DNA of 64,000 bases from Toxorhynchites rutilus septentrionalis (lineage: Eukaryota > Arthropoda > Insecta > Diptera > Culicidae), in NCBI RefSeq assembly GCF_029784135.1, contig NC_073745.1:309022834-309086833 (forward strand), given 5' to 3'. Under the pieces are notes generated by a model. That model had not been told where the DNA came from. It did not search any database and worked only from the letters and a program-made list of their open reading frames with translations. A program made the translations under genes and the position numbers. Shown piece by piece: positions 10,629 through 21,150 of this stretch (the first letter of the stretch is position 1; each line of letters opens with the position of its first letter).

Positions 10629-10898
10629 TTAACCCTCCTTTATTCGCGCATATGGTCTCACAGACCGGGAATCAATAATGTTGTTTTGAGGAAGTTGAAT
10701 TAAATGACTATTGAAACTGAATGAAGTTGAAGAAACTATATTTTTTGGAATTTTTCCATTCAATTATGTTTTTCCTTTGAATAAATACCAATAACGCCTA
10801 AAAATACACATTAGCAATATTACAGAAACACGCACAGTCTGTCACACCGAGCGAGAGGATACGAGTTACGACTTAGCGCGCGAGTACAGGAGGGTTAA
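10629..10898. mobile_element. TTAA-flanked MITE, family A, intact copy
   Basis: TTAA (10629-10632) is followed by CCCTCCTTTATTCGCGC; the other end is GCGCGAGTACAGGAGGG followed by TTAA (10895-10898). TTAA target duplication with short matching ends is the piggyBac-superfamily pattern. The interior has sub-terminal GGTCTCACAGACCG and a CACAGTCTGTCACACCGAGCG block and no ORF. Related copies are at 42430-42755 and 58592-58795. Confidence 0.75.
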
Positions 10899-11315
10899 CT
10901 TCTTGATCATATTCAGATGAATGTTTCACGAATGTCCAAATAGGACGCGGTAAAATTAGTTACATATTATGTTTGGCATTGTCTCATATCATAAATCTGA
11001 GCTCGATGAAACATGAGACGATGCAACATTGATTTCGAGACAAAAAATACGCATCATCTGTGATTTATCACTCGGCGCATCATTATATGGAAGAATTTAC
11101 CTTTTCGGATTGCAATGTTCAGGTTAAATTCGGCGGATTCTGGCTTGCTTCAAAACTTGGTGAGAATTTTTTTCAGTAACATTTTCCAATGTACTGTTAG
11201 CAGCTTAAATTTTATAAGTGTTCTTAGTTCCATATTAAGAGTTCAACATCAAACAAAAATGTCTTCAGAAACAGTTTCTCATGTACTGTTAACAGGTTCA
11301 ATTTTAGGCCTGCTC

Positions 11316-12660
11316 TTAGTTCCATATCAAGATTTCAACATAAAACAAAAATGTCTTCGAAGCCTTGTTTGTTGGAGTCGGATGTCCGTGGAGGTTGGTT
11401 TTCGGTAGATGCCATATTTCAGGGTATTGTCCTCTTGTGACCATGAGATCCAAGAAAGGGAGTTTTCCACCCGACTCTTTCTCGATCGTGAATTTGATTG
11501 AGCTACGTCGTGATTTCAACAAATTAAGAGTCAGTGGCAGATAGCGCTTTTTCACAACAGCAAAAACGTCATCCACGTAGTGCCACCAAACATGAGGGAG
11601 GAGCTTTTCTTTCTGGAGGTCTACATCAAAATCGCTCAAAAAACTTCAGCTAGAAGTGGAGAAAGTTTACTGCCTATGCCAAGTACAAATGTTTGTTAAT
11701 AAAACTTTCCTCTGAACAGGTTTCATACACATATCTGCTACTAGAGATGTCTAAATTTTTCGTTTATTCGATTATCGATTAATCGTGGGGCCATTTTTGA
11801 ATATTCGATTCATTCGAATAATTGTCTTTCAGTATTCGATTAATTGAGCGAATGTAATAATAACGAACAGACATTGATAATAAAAAAATTGTCATAATTT
11901 TAAAAGTTACATCGAATTTCATGATTTTTGCGGATGATTGAAAAAAGCGCAAATTATTAAAATGATGCACAATATTTTTATTGCCCCAATATACATTTTT
12001 TTCTGTACCAAATTATTTGATTATCAAATGTTGTTGAAATAGCAGATTTGTTTGAAAATTTCTGCTTGATCCCTATAACTACTAGTTCAAAAGAAGTATA
12101 TTCATGGAATCATTGACCACAAATATGGTAGATTTTCCATGGTACTTTGAATTTGAATACTACCACTTTAGTACGGGAACTTAGACCAGCTCCTTCAATT
12201 TCGCCTTTTACTCCTGCAGACGCTGAATTTCTCTTCCCAGTCTCTACCGCCAGGGGATTATTTTTATGCTTCAACCGTAAATTATTTAGAATATTCGATG
12301 TATTTCGTCAAAGCACCATAACGGCTAAACAAATTTTGCACTGTACTTTTTTTTAAAAAAAGGTTCCTTTTTTCATAATTCGCGATTACTGTGATAATTA
12401 TTCGGTGTATTCATATTTAGATTTTTCATTATTCGATACAAAATAACTCGATTGCAGATATTCGATCATTTTAATTAATCGAACGATTAATCGACGTCTC
12501 TATCTGCTACTGTGAGGCACGTTTCGATGTGGGTTGGTGGTGCTCGGCAGCGTTCCAAACCTTTTCGTACACTACGGATATTGATATTTATCTGGACGAT
12601 TTGGAAACGTTTCTTCAACTGCAAATCAGCCTTTGTACAACACATGATAGACTACTGAAA
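11316..12660 (-). pseudogene. Penelope-like element reverse transcriptase, decayed and split
   Basis: On the minus strand, 12660-12511 encodes QLKKRFQIVQINISIRSV and HIETCLTVADMCM. After an inserted MITE (11742-12502) the frame resumes at 11733 with FRGKFY, QTFVLGIGSKLSPLLAEVF, then HVWWHYVDDVFAVVKK (catalytic YVDD), SSIKFTIEKESGGKLPFLDL, and ends near 11316. This order (FRGKFYKQ, G-GSPLSPLLA, YVDD, LPFLDL) is diagnostic of Penelope-like elements. Frame changes and stops occur (for example after FRGKFY and before SDFDVD), and neither a GIY-YIG endonuclease nor an N-terminus is present. Inactive. Confidence 0.8.
11742..12502. mobile_element. hAT-type non-autonomous element with perfect 8-bp TSD
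   Basis: The left end starts TAGAGATGTC and the right end finishes GACGTCTCTA, an inverted pair with one mismatch. The element is flanked on both sides by TCTGCTAC (11734-11741 and 12503-12510). An 8-bp duplication with TAGAG-type ends is the hAT signature. The subterminal regions carry many ATTCGATTAATCG-like motifs in both orientations, possible transposase binding sites. It has no transposase ORF. It interrupts the Penelope-like RT. Confidence 0.8.
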
Positions 12661-13125
12661 CCAGCATTTGCTGCAAAGGTTTTTTGAGCTTATGTTCGAA
12701 TGCTTGGCATTACATTTTCAAGTGGTCTAGCTTGGTAGCTTGTACATGAGTTTGAATCTCGATCATTTCATAGATTTTTTCAAAGCTTATCAAAAGTTAA
12801 ACAAGGTTCATTTAGTAGCTGTAAAAACTATCAAGAGGTGCTAAAAAGCGAATTCTATTTATGGCACTTTGGTAAAAGAAAAAAATGCAGTCAAACAAAG
12901 ATCATCTTCTTTGATAGCGCAGTTCAAGTACTTTCTAGTAAGAATTGTTAACCGGTTTTACCGGTAATACCGGGCCATTTCTCATTACCGAATACCGGTA
13001 ATTTTACAAATCAATAACCGGTAATTTCGGTAATTTCCATGTTTACACCAAGAATAATATTCGCCTTTATGCCGCTTTGAAATATTACTCAAGAATCAAA
13101 ATAAGATCAAAAAAACCAACTGGCA

Positions 13126-13365
13126 ATGTTGCGCCGATTCTACGATTTCCGAGCTTCAGTTCAAAAATCGCATGTCGATCTGAAAACGAGACACAGGATA
13201 AACTTCGGCGATGAAGAACTGACAGCGATAAATGAATTGGTAGATGACCTAGTTCCAGTTCTGGTGACTGTTGATCTGCTGTGCCGGAAGAACTGCGCCC
13301 TTTATGAAGCTGACGTCGAAACGCAATTTATGCTAGAACAGCTATCGGCTGTTCTGCAGCTCTGA
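13126..13365 (+). pseudogene. hAT transposase fragment
   Basis: The frame includes MLRRFYDFRASVQKSHVDL and ELVDDLVPVLVTVDLLCR with ADVETQFMLEQL. This resembles the middle region of insect hAT transposases, ahead of the C-terminal dimerisation domain. It is only 79 codons long, without DNA-binding or dimerisation domains, and ends in a stop before the SINE insertion. Confidence 0.55.
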
Positions 13366-13537
13366 TTGAAGGATTGCAGAAAGACGTTTCGTACATGCAG
13401 ATTTGTTCCCGTATATGAATAATCATTCTGCTCGTGGTCGTGACACAATTAATAATGACTTTGGCGTTTTCTATCAAACGTCACGGACAGCATTGATCAA
13501 GCAGGCATTTGAAATCGTTCGTGACTTGATGAAATTT

Positions 13538-14032
13538 TTTTTTTATTCCATTTATTTATTTATCAGGCTCATTAGCATTTTATCTGTAACAGAGCCGGGT
13601 TTTTATCGTGTATATGTACATATGTTTATGTTTCTATAAATTGTAAATTACACAGTAGAAGTAGTAGCCATTTAGGCGTTAGGTTTTCTGCTCCATTACA
13701 TTATGGTAAATTACACTGTAGTAGCCATTTAGGCGTAAGGATATTCTATCTGTTCTTCCATTGTTCAGCAGACCGGACAGCGGAGACAGTTGATATTGAT
13801 CATTGTTGGGTTATTTATAGAACAGCAGCCCGATGTTTCTTGCAGAGCAGAGCAGTTGTATGGATGAATCGATCTTTGTTCCACCGTGGATCGATCTCCA
13901 TAGCTGATGATGGTTGCGTGGACGTAGTTATTCTATAACAACACAAAGATGGTCAATTGAGGGCCCTGAGTTTGAACTCACGATCGATCGCTTAGTAAGC
14001 GAACGCGTAACCAAGTGGCTACGAAGACCCCC
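13538..14032 (-). mobile_element. tRNA-derived SINE (family of 29438-29867), inside the hAT relic
   Basis: Reverse orientation. The head (about 14032-13965) carries an A-box-like TAGCCACTTGG and a B-box-like GAGTTCAAACTC with a tRNA-like anticodon arm between them. The body matches the 29.4-kb copy (GCAGCCCGATGT, CAGAGCAGAGCAGTTGTATG, GGATCGATCTCC). The tail is GGCTC...GAGCC, then an A/T-rich run ending in poly-A (poly-T on plus). The flanks share TTRATGAAATTT (13526-13537 and 14036-14047), a TSD with one mismatch. A duplicated TACACWGTAG block inside makes it longer than the other copy. Confidence 0.8.
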
Positions 14033-14859
14033 TGATTAATGAAATTTGACGAATATGATATTGATTCAGTAGTTGGACAACAGGAGGGAAAATCCACTGG
14101 ACGATGCAAAGTCTGCAGAATAGTTGAGCATCAAGGAAACACTTGAACGATGATTGGATCATACAAAGGTATCAACGTCCAGCATAAGCTCAACGTCTAT
14201 AAACGGATTGATAAAAACTCTCAGACAAGAGTTTTCGTACAGTGGGCATCAGAGATAAATACATGGCAATGGTATTCGATGCTCTCTTCGTAGGGTATAC
14301 AATGTTACAATGTATCAATGGACTCTGGACGAGCTTTTTCCTCTTCTGGGAATTTCGTCAATGAGATTCGATCTAGATTAGAAGACGACCAAATTAACAT
14401 TATTTGTGTCCCTAAGTATTACTTCAACCAGCAAACTAAGTAGCAAAAACTTGCAAAATGTTTTCTTGTGAACTAATCATTATCAATAAAAGCCGTTTCT
14501 TAAAGAAAATGGTTTATTCCAATAATTTTTGTATCGGTTTTACCGGTAATGTAATTTTCATTACCGAATAACCGGTTATTGAAATTTTGGTTCGGTAATG
14601 CAACCCCTACTTTCTAGATACTTTTGAGTTGAGATTTCACCGTATCTTATGTTTTCTTATGGACTTTAAACTGTATTTAACGAACAATATTGGCTGAACA
14701 AGAGTTGGATAGGATGACGAATAGTTCAGGTATTATTAGGCATATAGCTGAACAAAACTATTATAAAAACGTCACACCGATGGGGAATTGGAGGTTGGGT
14801 ATAGATTGAGTTTTGGGACTTATTTGACACACTGTGTACTTTTCATACTTTTGACCATC

Positions 14860-14915
14860 TTTTTTTTTTATTCTTTATTTTTGAGACTCAGCCTCGTGGG
14901 CTGGGTCGTCTCAGC
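14860..14915 (-). mobile_element. 56-bp LINE 3'-end insertion
   Basis: A poly-T stretch on plus followed by GAGAC...GTCTC (14883-14887 / 14908-14912) is, read on minus, a short hairpin followed by an A-rich poly-A tail. The flanks are TTTTGACCATC (14849-14859) and TTTTCACCATC (14916-14926), a TSD with one mismatch. This is what an extremely 5'-truncated LINE copy leaves behind. Confidence 0.6.
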
Positions 14916-15199
14916 TTTTCACCATCTGATAGCACACTAAGGATTCAAATATTCTGATCTAGAAAAAACTGAAAAGGGAATTGAATCATGACTTTAAAGA
15001 CAAAGATTCGTTTACTTCTATGAGCAAATATTTTTTTATTATTCATTATTTTTCCTATAGGAATCACTGAAAATTGCGAATTTACAAATGTAAACAAATG
15101 GTGAAACGTCAAACTCAAAACCCCTTAGATTCTAATGTATTTGAAACAATGCTTCAAAAATGTTTTTATTTTTATTCAAACATTCATTCACTCTTCTGA

Positions 15200-16303
15200 C
15201 ATGTGCGCTTATCCGCCATAGGACCTTTACAAAACCAAAGCGCGAGTTTCACGAAGAATCAAGTGCACACAGCAGATCGCGCTCGCAATAACGAAGCACA
15301 ACAAAAAAAACAACAAAATTGCGCTCGCTGTCTGTTCAGTCCGTGGAATGCTTTCCCAGTAGCAGTGTATTGCCCCGGAAAATTGCCGGATTCTGTGGAA
15401 CACAAAGTCGGTGAACAGGAGATTGGTTCGCGGTGCCAGATGAAAAAATAAAACACACGCCAATCGGCGAAAAATAGACGGTGTGGCTGTGGTGTTGTGT
15501 GTGAGTGGATGCAGGAAAATTTAACCCGCCGTGGTGTGGTGCGTGATATGTGCTGCGGGTCTTGTTTGTGTGTGCGCGCGCTCGTCATCATTGTATTGTA
15601 GCCATAACGACGGCGACGGCCGCGACGTATTTATTCGTCGTTTCCACGGCGGTTGTGTGCGCGAATGTGTGGAACCGAAAGCTGAAAAGAGAGAAAAAGA
15701 AAAATTAAATAGAAGAGCAGCGGGGCAGTTGTGTTGTGTGTAGCACACCGTCGAACGGTTCTCATTCGTTCGCACGTATATTAAAGCTGTGCTTTGCAAC
15801 AGCAACAACGCGAGCGCGTATAAATAAATATCATAATTTCAATTTCACCCGGTTCCTCTGAGACGGAGTCGAATCGAGTCTTTTCTATGGTCGTCGTCTC
15901 GGCGAACTCTATGAGCTCAAAGATCGTTTTTCCCATTCACAGAGCAACAGGAGAGGTGGCGATAGTGGTGTGCGTATCTGTGTGTTAGTAGTGTGCGTTG
16001 AGTAGTATAACCAGCAAAACGACGACGAAGAGTGTGAATCAAATCGCTGAGAAGAAACCAGAAGAATCCAATCCCATCGGTAATAGCAAGCGCGAGCAAG
16101 AAGAAAATCAAGAAAAACACGTCCGATGAGAAGAAGAAATATAATTTTTCAGTGTTGTTGTTCGAAGAAGAAGTGAGAAGTAAAACCCGTCAAGATTGCT
16201 CGGTTAGTGGAGGAGAGGAGCATCGAGATCCAACCAATAATTCTCCAACAATAGCAGCGACTGCAGCCTCCGCCGCCGCCGCCCGTCCAGATAACAGCAA
16301 ACA
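15200..16303 (+). promoter_or_regulatory. Mbs promoter and 5' leader
   Basis: Composition shifts from AT-rich to GC- and CA-repeat-rich, with GTGTGTGCGCGCGC, GACGGCGACGGCCGCGACG and long AGAAGAAG leader-like tracts. A TATA box, TATAAATA (15819-15826), would place a start near 15,850. A second candidate is an arthropod initiator TCAGT at 16149-16153 in a T-rich run. Both lie upstream of the Mbs start codon with no intervening strong splice donor that I can choose with confidence. Confidence 0.45.
15819..15826 (+). promoter_or_regulatory. TATA box candidate for Mbs
   Basis: TATAAATA directly after GCGAGCGCG. It sits about 480 bp upstream of the Mbs initiation codon and could drive the transcript whose leader is rich in AGAAG repeats. 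Single-motif evidence only. Confidence 0.35.
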
Positions 16304-16555
16304 ATGTCGATGGACAACCGGAGCTCGTCGGCCCTGTTCAAGCGGGCCGAACAGCTCAAGCGCTGGGAAGAATCGGAAACGAACAAGCACAGTGGCGTCC
16401 CGAAGAGTCCCTCGCTGAGGCGAATCAAATTCTCGTCCGGATGTATCTTCCTGGCGGCTTGCGTCGCCGGCGACAAGGAGGAAGTATCGCGGCTGCTGGA
16501 AACCGGAGCCGACATCGACACTGCCAATGTGGACGGACTGACGGCACTGCACCAG
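16304..16555 (+). CDS. Mbs: Mbs/MYPT myosin-phosphatase targeting subunit, first coding exon
   Basis: 84 codons from AACA-ATG to a CAG|GTGAGT donor (GT at 16556-16557), phase 0. The product starts MSMDNRSSSALFKRAEQLKR and then reads RIKFSSGCIFLAACVAGD and GADIDTANVDGLTALHQ. This is the N-terminus of MYPT1/Mbs: the RxxQLKRW helix, then the (R/K)VKF PP1-binding motif (here RIKF at residues about 43-46), then the first ankyrin repeat ending at the exon boundary that vertebrate MYPTs also use. Mbs targets PP1 beta to myosin regulatory light chain and is needed for dorsal closure and tissue shape in flies. The other ankyrin repeats must lie in later exons, none of which is found in the window. Confidence 0.9.
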
Positions 16556-16822
16556 GTGAGTTTGAACCATTGCTGCTGGGTTACTGGGGTGAGCGAGTGT
16601 TGTAAACAACATATGCTGCCGTAGCGATTGATTATTTTTTTAAGTTCGATCAACACAACACATTTAGCGCAATTTTTTGTGACTTCCACTTAGTTGTCAT
16701 CGAATCTAATTGGATATTAGCCTTTAAAACCCAAGTTCGTATAACTGGATAATACAATAATTGTATTTTCTGAGAAGGTAATATTCACAGTGATTATACT
16801 GGCATGTACATGCATAAAAATA
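16556..16822 (+). other. Start of Mbs intron 1
   Basis: Non-coding after the GTGAGT donor. No ankyrin-type continuation (ACxDDNLDMVxFL style) was seen in any frame of the plus strand up to the window end. Confidence 0.55.
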
Positions 16823-17145
16823 CAGTCGAACCCCGATTATCCGCGAAATAATCTGACAACGTAATCGCGAATAACGAAAATCGCGGTTTACGCGATCAAC
16901 GACTAAAAATGAGGTGCATGCAGGAAACAAAGATAGTTCAGCAAAAAACTATATTTTATCGATATAGGAATCATTAAACTATCCATCTGTGCAAGGTCAA
17001 GTACACCAGGGGTCAGATAATCTGAAAGCCATGACCAAAATAAAAGAGCAAGGGTCTACTTCTCACTGACAAATTTTGGCAAACTATACAGAATTACTGT
17101 GGAACTTACTATTGCGGTTAATCCGCACTTTCTCGTAGACCTTTC
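16823..17145. mobile_element. pogo/Tigger-like MITE, right end decayed
   Basis: Starts CAGTCGAACCCCGATTATCC, the well-known pogo-type terminus, preceded by TA. The distal part (CTTCTCACTGACAAATTTTG, GTGGAACTTACTATTGCGG) matches, inverted, the fragment at 24424-24535, which lets me place the far boundary near 17,145. A clean right TIR is missing. No ORF. Confidence 0.6.
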
Positions 17146-17644
17146 GAGTATCAGTGGCACGGGATAGCACTTCCATTTCGATATGATCACGGTGTTATTG
17201 TTAGCGCTTCTTCCATCTCAGAGTCCTGGTCATGTCGTTCCGTGCCTGTTATTGCTCAACCATTTCTGATTTTGTCACCTCGGCTTCTTTGGCCCGCCTC
17301 GGATCCTTATCCATTCGTCTCCATTACATTGACCTCAGAATGAATTTCATGACGAAAAATAAATTCATAATGAAAATATCGCTCTGGAATCGTTCATACG
17401 TATATTCCGCAAATCACAAATACGCATTTTAGTAGCACTAAAAAATAACAAATTACTGTACGTGTCCGTTCGAACAATGAAATATTGACAATGGAATGGG
17501 AATGGACAATATTGAGCTCAAATTGCTGATCAATTTTCTGTGCTGTTAGAATACCGTTTAGTAGGCTGGGCATCGCAACTTCGTTGCATTTGTAACAAAA
17601 GTGAAAAAATAGCAATTCGTTGATTTTTCGTTTTTGAAGTTGGG
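17146..17644. other. No gene seen
   Basis: Short frames only; no repeat that I can match elsewhere in the window. Confidence 0.4.
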
Positions 17645-17890
17645 TTTATCAACACAAAATTTTTTGATGCCGAACGTCGAGATTTATTGTTATCTTTAAA
17701 AAAAAATCCGATTTTTCAGACGGGAAATCCTCCGAGTGCCGAAAAGTAAATTCTAGACAAGTTTTTTTTTTCAAGATAACAGTGAATCTCGTTTTATGCA
17801 ATTTTGAGACATTTGGCATCAATGTTTTTCTTTTAAATCCCAATTTCATGGGTGATTTTTTGGGATTTCTTTGGGTGATTTTTCGATTTT
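17645..17890. repeat. Interspersed repeat R1 (ATGCCAAATGTCTTAAAAT family)
   Basis: Contains TTTTTTGATGCCGAACGTCG near the left and GCAATTTTGAGACATTTGGC near the right, with poly-T/poly-A blocks and a GATTTTTCGATTTTC arm. The same blocks recur at 32385-32590, inside the palindrome at 32593-32971, and at 36776-36945, 40140-40520 and 41270-41705. No coding content; class unknown, but arms appear in both orientations. Confidence 0.55.
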
Positions 17891-17929
17891 CAAAAAAAAA
17901 AAAATCTAATTTTGACGAACCATAGCAGC

Positions 17930-18475
17930 TATACTCAACTTGCGGTCCACCAGGCTCTTTTTGTTGGCCCGTCTGGTCCGTTTTTATTTTGTATGTGTAA
18001 CAATCACAAAAACTTAAGGAACTTAGGAAACATCAGATGACAATAACACATTACACATCTACACATTAGTTAGTTGTCTAGTGGGTTTAACAGGTTAAAA
18101 ATCTATTAAATACATTCAATCCGATAATTAGGGCTAACTCCGTCGACATTAGTGAATAAAAATGAAAATATCGATATGAAAATATGAATATTAAATCATT
18201 ACCTTTTTTTGACATAAGACTACGTCTTTCAGTAATGGTGCCAAATCAGAAAACTGGTCACGGTTTTCTATGAAATAGTTTTACCGTTAATATTTATTTT
18301 AGCTATGAATGAATTTTGAGGATTTTTGCATTCCAATCTATATCGAACATTCTTTTCGGTGATTTATACATTACGGTTTCCTAACCCATAAATGATTTCA
18401 ATTATGAAAAATTGGAAGAATACACATTTTCCTATCGTGTTCTTATGGCCGAGTATATATGAGGGAGGTACAATA
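17930..18475. other. No gene seen
   Basis: AT-rich intronic or intergenic DNA. A TATACTCAACTTGCGGTCC..GGCCCG patch at 17930-17970 resembles hAT-terminal sequence but no partner end is found. Confidence 0.35.
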
Positions 18476-18699
18476 TTAACCACTTGTGGTCGGAATTAAT
18501 TTCCCTTGAAAGAGATTCTCTTGTCTTACCATGCTGGTAATATTTTGTTTATACCGAGTACCGTTACTTATTATTCCTAGAAACACCGTATACATTCGTG
18601 AAAAAGTTTACTAAACATTAAAATTCGTTTAGAAGTAATGTATTTAGTATCATTCCTTGCTGTGGTGGCTGAGAGCGGACAAACGACCGCAAAGGTTAA
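18476..18699. mobile_element. TTAA-flanked MITE, family B, uninterrupted 224-bp copy
   Basis: TTAA (18476-18479) then CCACTTGTGGTCGGAATTAA; the other end reads GACCGCAAAGG then TTAA (18696-18699). A reverse-oriented copy lies at 44604-49933, split by a LINE. Shared interior blocks are CGAGTACCGTTACTTATTAT, CATTAAAATTCGTTTAGAA and TGTGGTGGCTGAGAGCGGAC. piggyBac-like TTAA target use; no ORF. Confidence 0.75.
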
Positions 18700-20344
18700 A
18701 ATATCACTTCTAATCAGTGCTTGGAAATATCTGTATCAGATCAATCTTTTCAGTTGAATTTTCGACCACATTCGATCATCATTGCATTCGGGATACCGAA
18801 AATGAACCAACGCCAAATCTCACAATCACAGCAAGCCTCTCACAGTTGATTCGTCCAGTTTTGTTCATTCTCTTTTTCGTTCTGTTCTGCGTTCACGGAA
18901 TGTGGGCAAAAAAATATCCCTAGTATTGTCATTCATTGATATTAATATACCAGTTCATTCACTATCAGCATCGTTCTCGGACACTGACGAAACGGAGAAA
19001 TTCGTTGAGAAAGATAACGAAGTACAGAATGCTCATAATAGTGACAAGAAATTAAATTGTTCAAGCATGCAAGGTTTCCGTCTCAGTTAAAATGCTTTCA
19101 TTTTACATAGTAAATATGCAATCCCAATTCCACTTGTCAGAAATGCTTCAAAAGACTCCAATTCCAATTTAAAAAATACCGGCTTGACTCAAATTTCAAA
19201 CATTTAATTTTTGACTCAAACTCCGAAAACACGAACATAAAATGCTGGTGTCCAAGACACAACCGCAAAGGGGATATTTTGAACTTCCTTTTGCAAACAG
19301 ATCAAACTGGGCTATCTGATTAGCGGATGAAATTGCCAACATCCAGCTTTGGCTGACGAAGTTTGCATTCGCTACTCGGATCGATTCTGCAGAATGCTTC
19401 CTCGCCTATGCAATCCTTAGCTGTGAGTGTGCATGCAGATCTTTTTATTTTGTTGGCATTTCCGCTTGCGCCACCGATTTGCGTTGCCCTTTCGGAGTAA
19501 CTTCAAAAATAACTGAATAAGCAAGGCACTGACTCAATGAGAAAATCACACACATATCGGGATATTGAAAATGAACAGTCACAACATTCCTGACAATTCA
19601 ATGGCAATGAATAAATGTTAATGAATTCTCATAACCCGAGCGTTACGGAAAGCTCAGAAAGCACAGAATGAATATGAATGAACACAGTTGTAAATTTGTT
19701 TGCCTTCGAATGAATGACAGCAGCACCGACAAGCGAAATAAACGCGTTACACTGATAAAAATATATTTTCAATATTACTTAACAAGCTCAATATTTCCAA
19801 GCCCTGCTTCTAATAAGAAAATCGCAAATTGGTCTCTCGAAATGCAATTGAGCACTTCAAGGCCATCATTGCTGAAAAACACCGTCTCCACGAGATCAGG
19901 TATTCGGCTCTACGGCTCTACCGGACCATCATGAGTAGGAGTTTAGGTAAACGACGGTAATAATTGGCTGATTTCTAGCAATCGCAACGCAATGTTGAAT
20001 CAATCGACGTTATCGCAGCAAATTGTTGTCAGTATTTTGCCTAATCATCAAACGGTATGCTTAGAAATTCAGTGAGCAGATGATATGAAGCCATACCTTC
20101 CAATGCAGTCTCGAATAACCGAGCCAAAGCGTTGTGTTCGTACACCCAAAATTGATTTTTAGCTCAGGTTTCGTCATCCCGATTTATAACATTAAATGAG
20201 CCTAAACATAACTGAAAATGCCATGATTCTCAAATACTGGTAAGCTGTACCATATAATATAAATATGGTACAGATTAATACATTAATACGAGCGAGCGAA
20301 ACAAAAGACAAATAAGCTTTCTGCATACGTTGCCACATCACGCA
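18700..20344. other. No gene seen
   Basis: Low-complexity and unique AT-rich DNA with only short frames. Nothing matches other parts of the window well enough to annotate. Confidence 0.4.
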
Positions 20345-20480
20345 TTAACTCAACAGCATCATTAGCTGTGTGGATAGTGTGGATAGTGTGGTCGTGTAAA
20401 ACAGCCTTGCATTCCAGCCGGCCTTGGTTCGATCCCCGTTGACGTCGTTTGGACTTTTGTTTTGGGTGCAATCCTAAAAA
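20345..20480 (+). repeat. tRNA-related SINE-like sequence
   Basis: GGTTCGATCCCC (20430-20441) is a good Pol III B box, preceded by an anticodon-arm-like CAGCCTTGCATTCCAGCCGG and a GGATAGTGTGG A-box-like motif (duplicated). After the B box come a TTTTGTTTTGGGTGCAATCC body and an A/G-rich tail, so this is a retroposed tRNA-like element rather than a tRNA gene. The TSD is not clear. Confidence 0.5.
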
Positions 20481-20639
20481 AGATGAAAAAAGAAAAAAGA
20501 AAGAGATGTCTTCTTCCATACATACAAACATTTTAAAGGGTTGGGGAACAGATGATTTTATTTGCCCATTTGACGCTTCAAGGCACGAAATGGCATGGTT
20601 TCTGCCGAAAATGAAATGCTTTTTGACAACGCTAGTTCA

Positions 20640-21150
20640 GGTGTACCCGTTTTTGTAATCCGTGTTAGGACAACATACTCCGGAGTGCAACAAAAAAACA
20701 TGCGGCTTGTATGAATCAACAACTTAAATTTCTACTTTTCATACTATAGAGGCTTCAAACTTGAAAGTTCATTCGCCCCTAGTATCTGGAATGACGATTT
20801 TCTTAGGCTCCTCAGTTTAGAAGTACGTGTTAGGGAAACATATTCCGGTCATTCCAGGCACCTTTGTTTTGAAGTTCGTGTTAGGGAAACACATCTCGGT
20901 GGGAACAAAAATACCCCCGACTTACATGTATTTGCAAAGCGGATTCCCTCAAGCACATTGATTTTGAAGTCTGTGTTGGGGAAACCGTAAATCGGGCCAA
21001 TCAAAACGTGTCAGTTAGGGCGTTTAGAGGACATTTCACAGTTATTCAATTGTTTATCTCATGAAAATAACATTTTATTCATTGTGATAGATGCGTAGAA
21101 ATATTTCCTACCAATTGATGCAAACATCTTTCTTTTCTATTAAGAAATGT
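20640..21150 (+). repeat. Interspersed repeat R2 with spaced GTGTTAGGGAAACA units
   Basis: Four diverged copies of a GTGTTAGGGAAACA motif, each following TTTGAAGT or a similar lead, occur near 20663, 20828, 20879 and 20973. They are followed by a block TTCACAGTTATTCAATTGTT with ATTTTATTCATTGTGATA. That last block reappears inverted at 27560-27690. Non-coding; no ends with TIR or TSD were found. Confidence 0.5.

Larger units (their letters stand above)
12939..14609 (+). mobile_element. Relic hAT transposon with 8-bp TSD
   Basis: Flanked by CTTTCTAG at 12931-12938 and 14610-14617 (the duplication extends to 9 bp if the preceding A is counted). The ends TAAGAATTG and, from the other side, TAGGGGTTG form an imperfect hAT terminal repeat. 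Both subterminal regions are rich in ACCGGTAAT-type motifs (12950-13040 and 14530-14600). The interior keeps a transposase scrap, and a SINE has since inserted. Without the SINE the element would be about 1.2 kb, so it was already internally deleted. Confidence 0.8.

Noticed and set aside
16190..16689. Two long minus-strand frames (140 and 161 codons) across the Mbs exon
   Set aside because: Antisense shadows of a GC-rich coding exon and leader; no domain, and the plus strand carries the conserved Mbs N-terminus.
20380..20445. tRNA-Ala gene
   Set aside because: Good B box but duplicated, poor A box and no acceptor stem; reads as a retroposed tRNA-like sequence.
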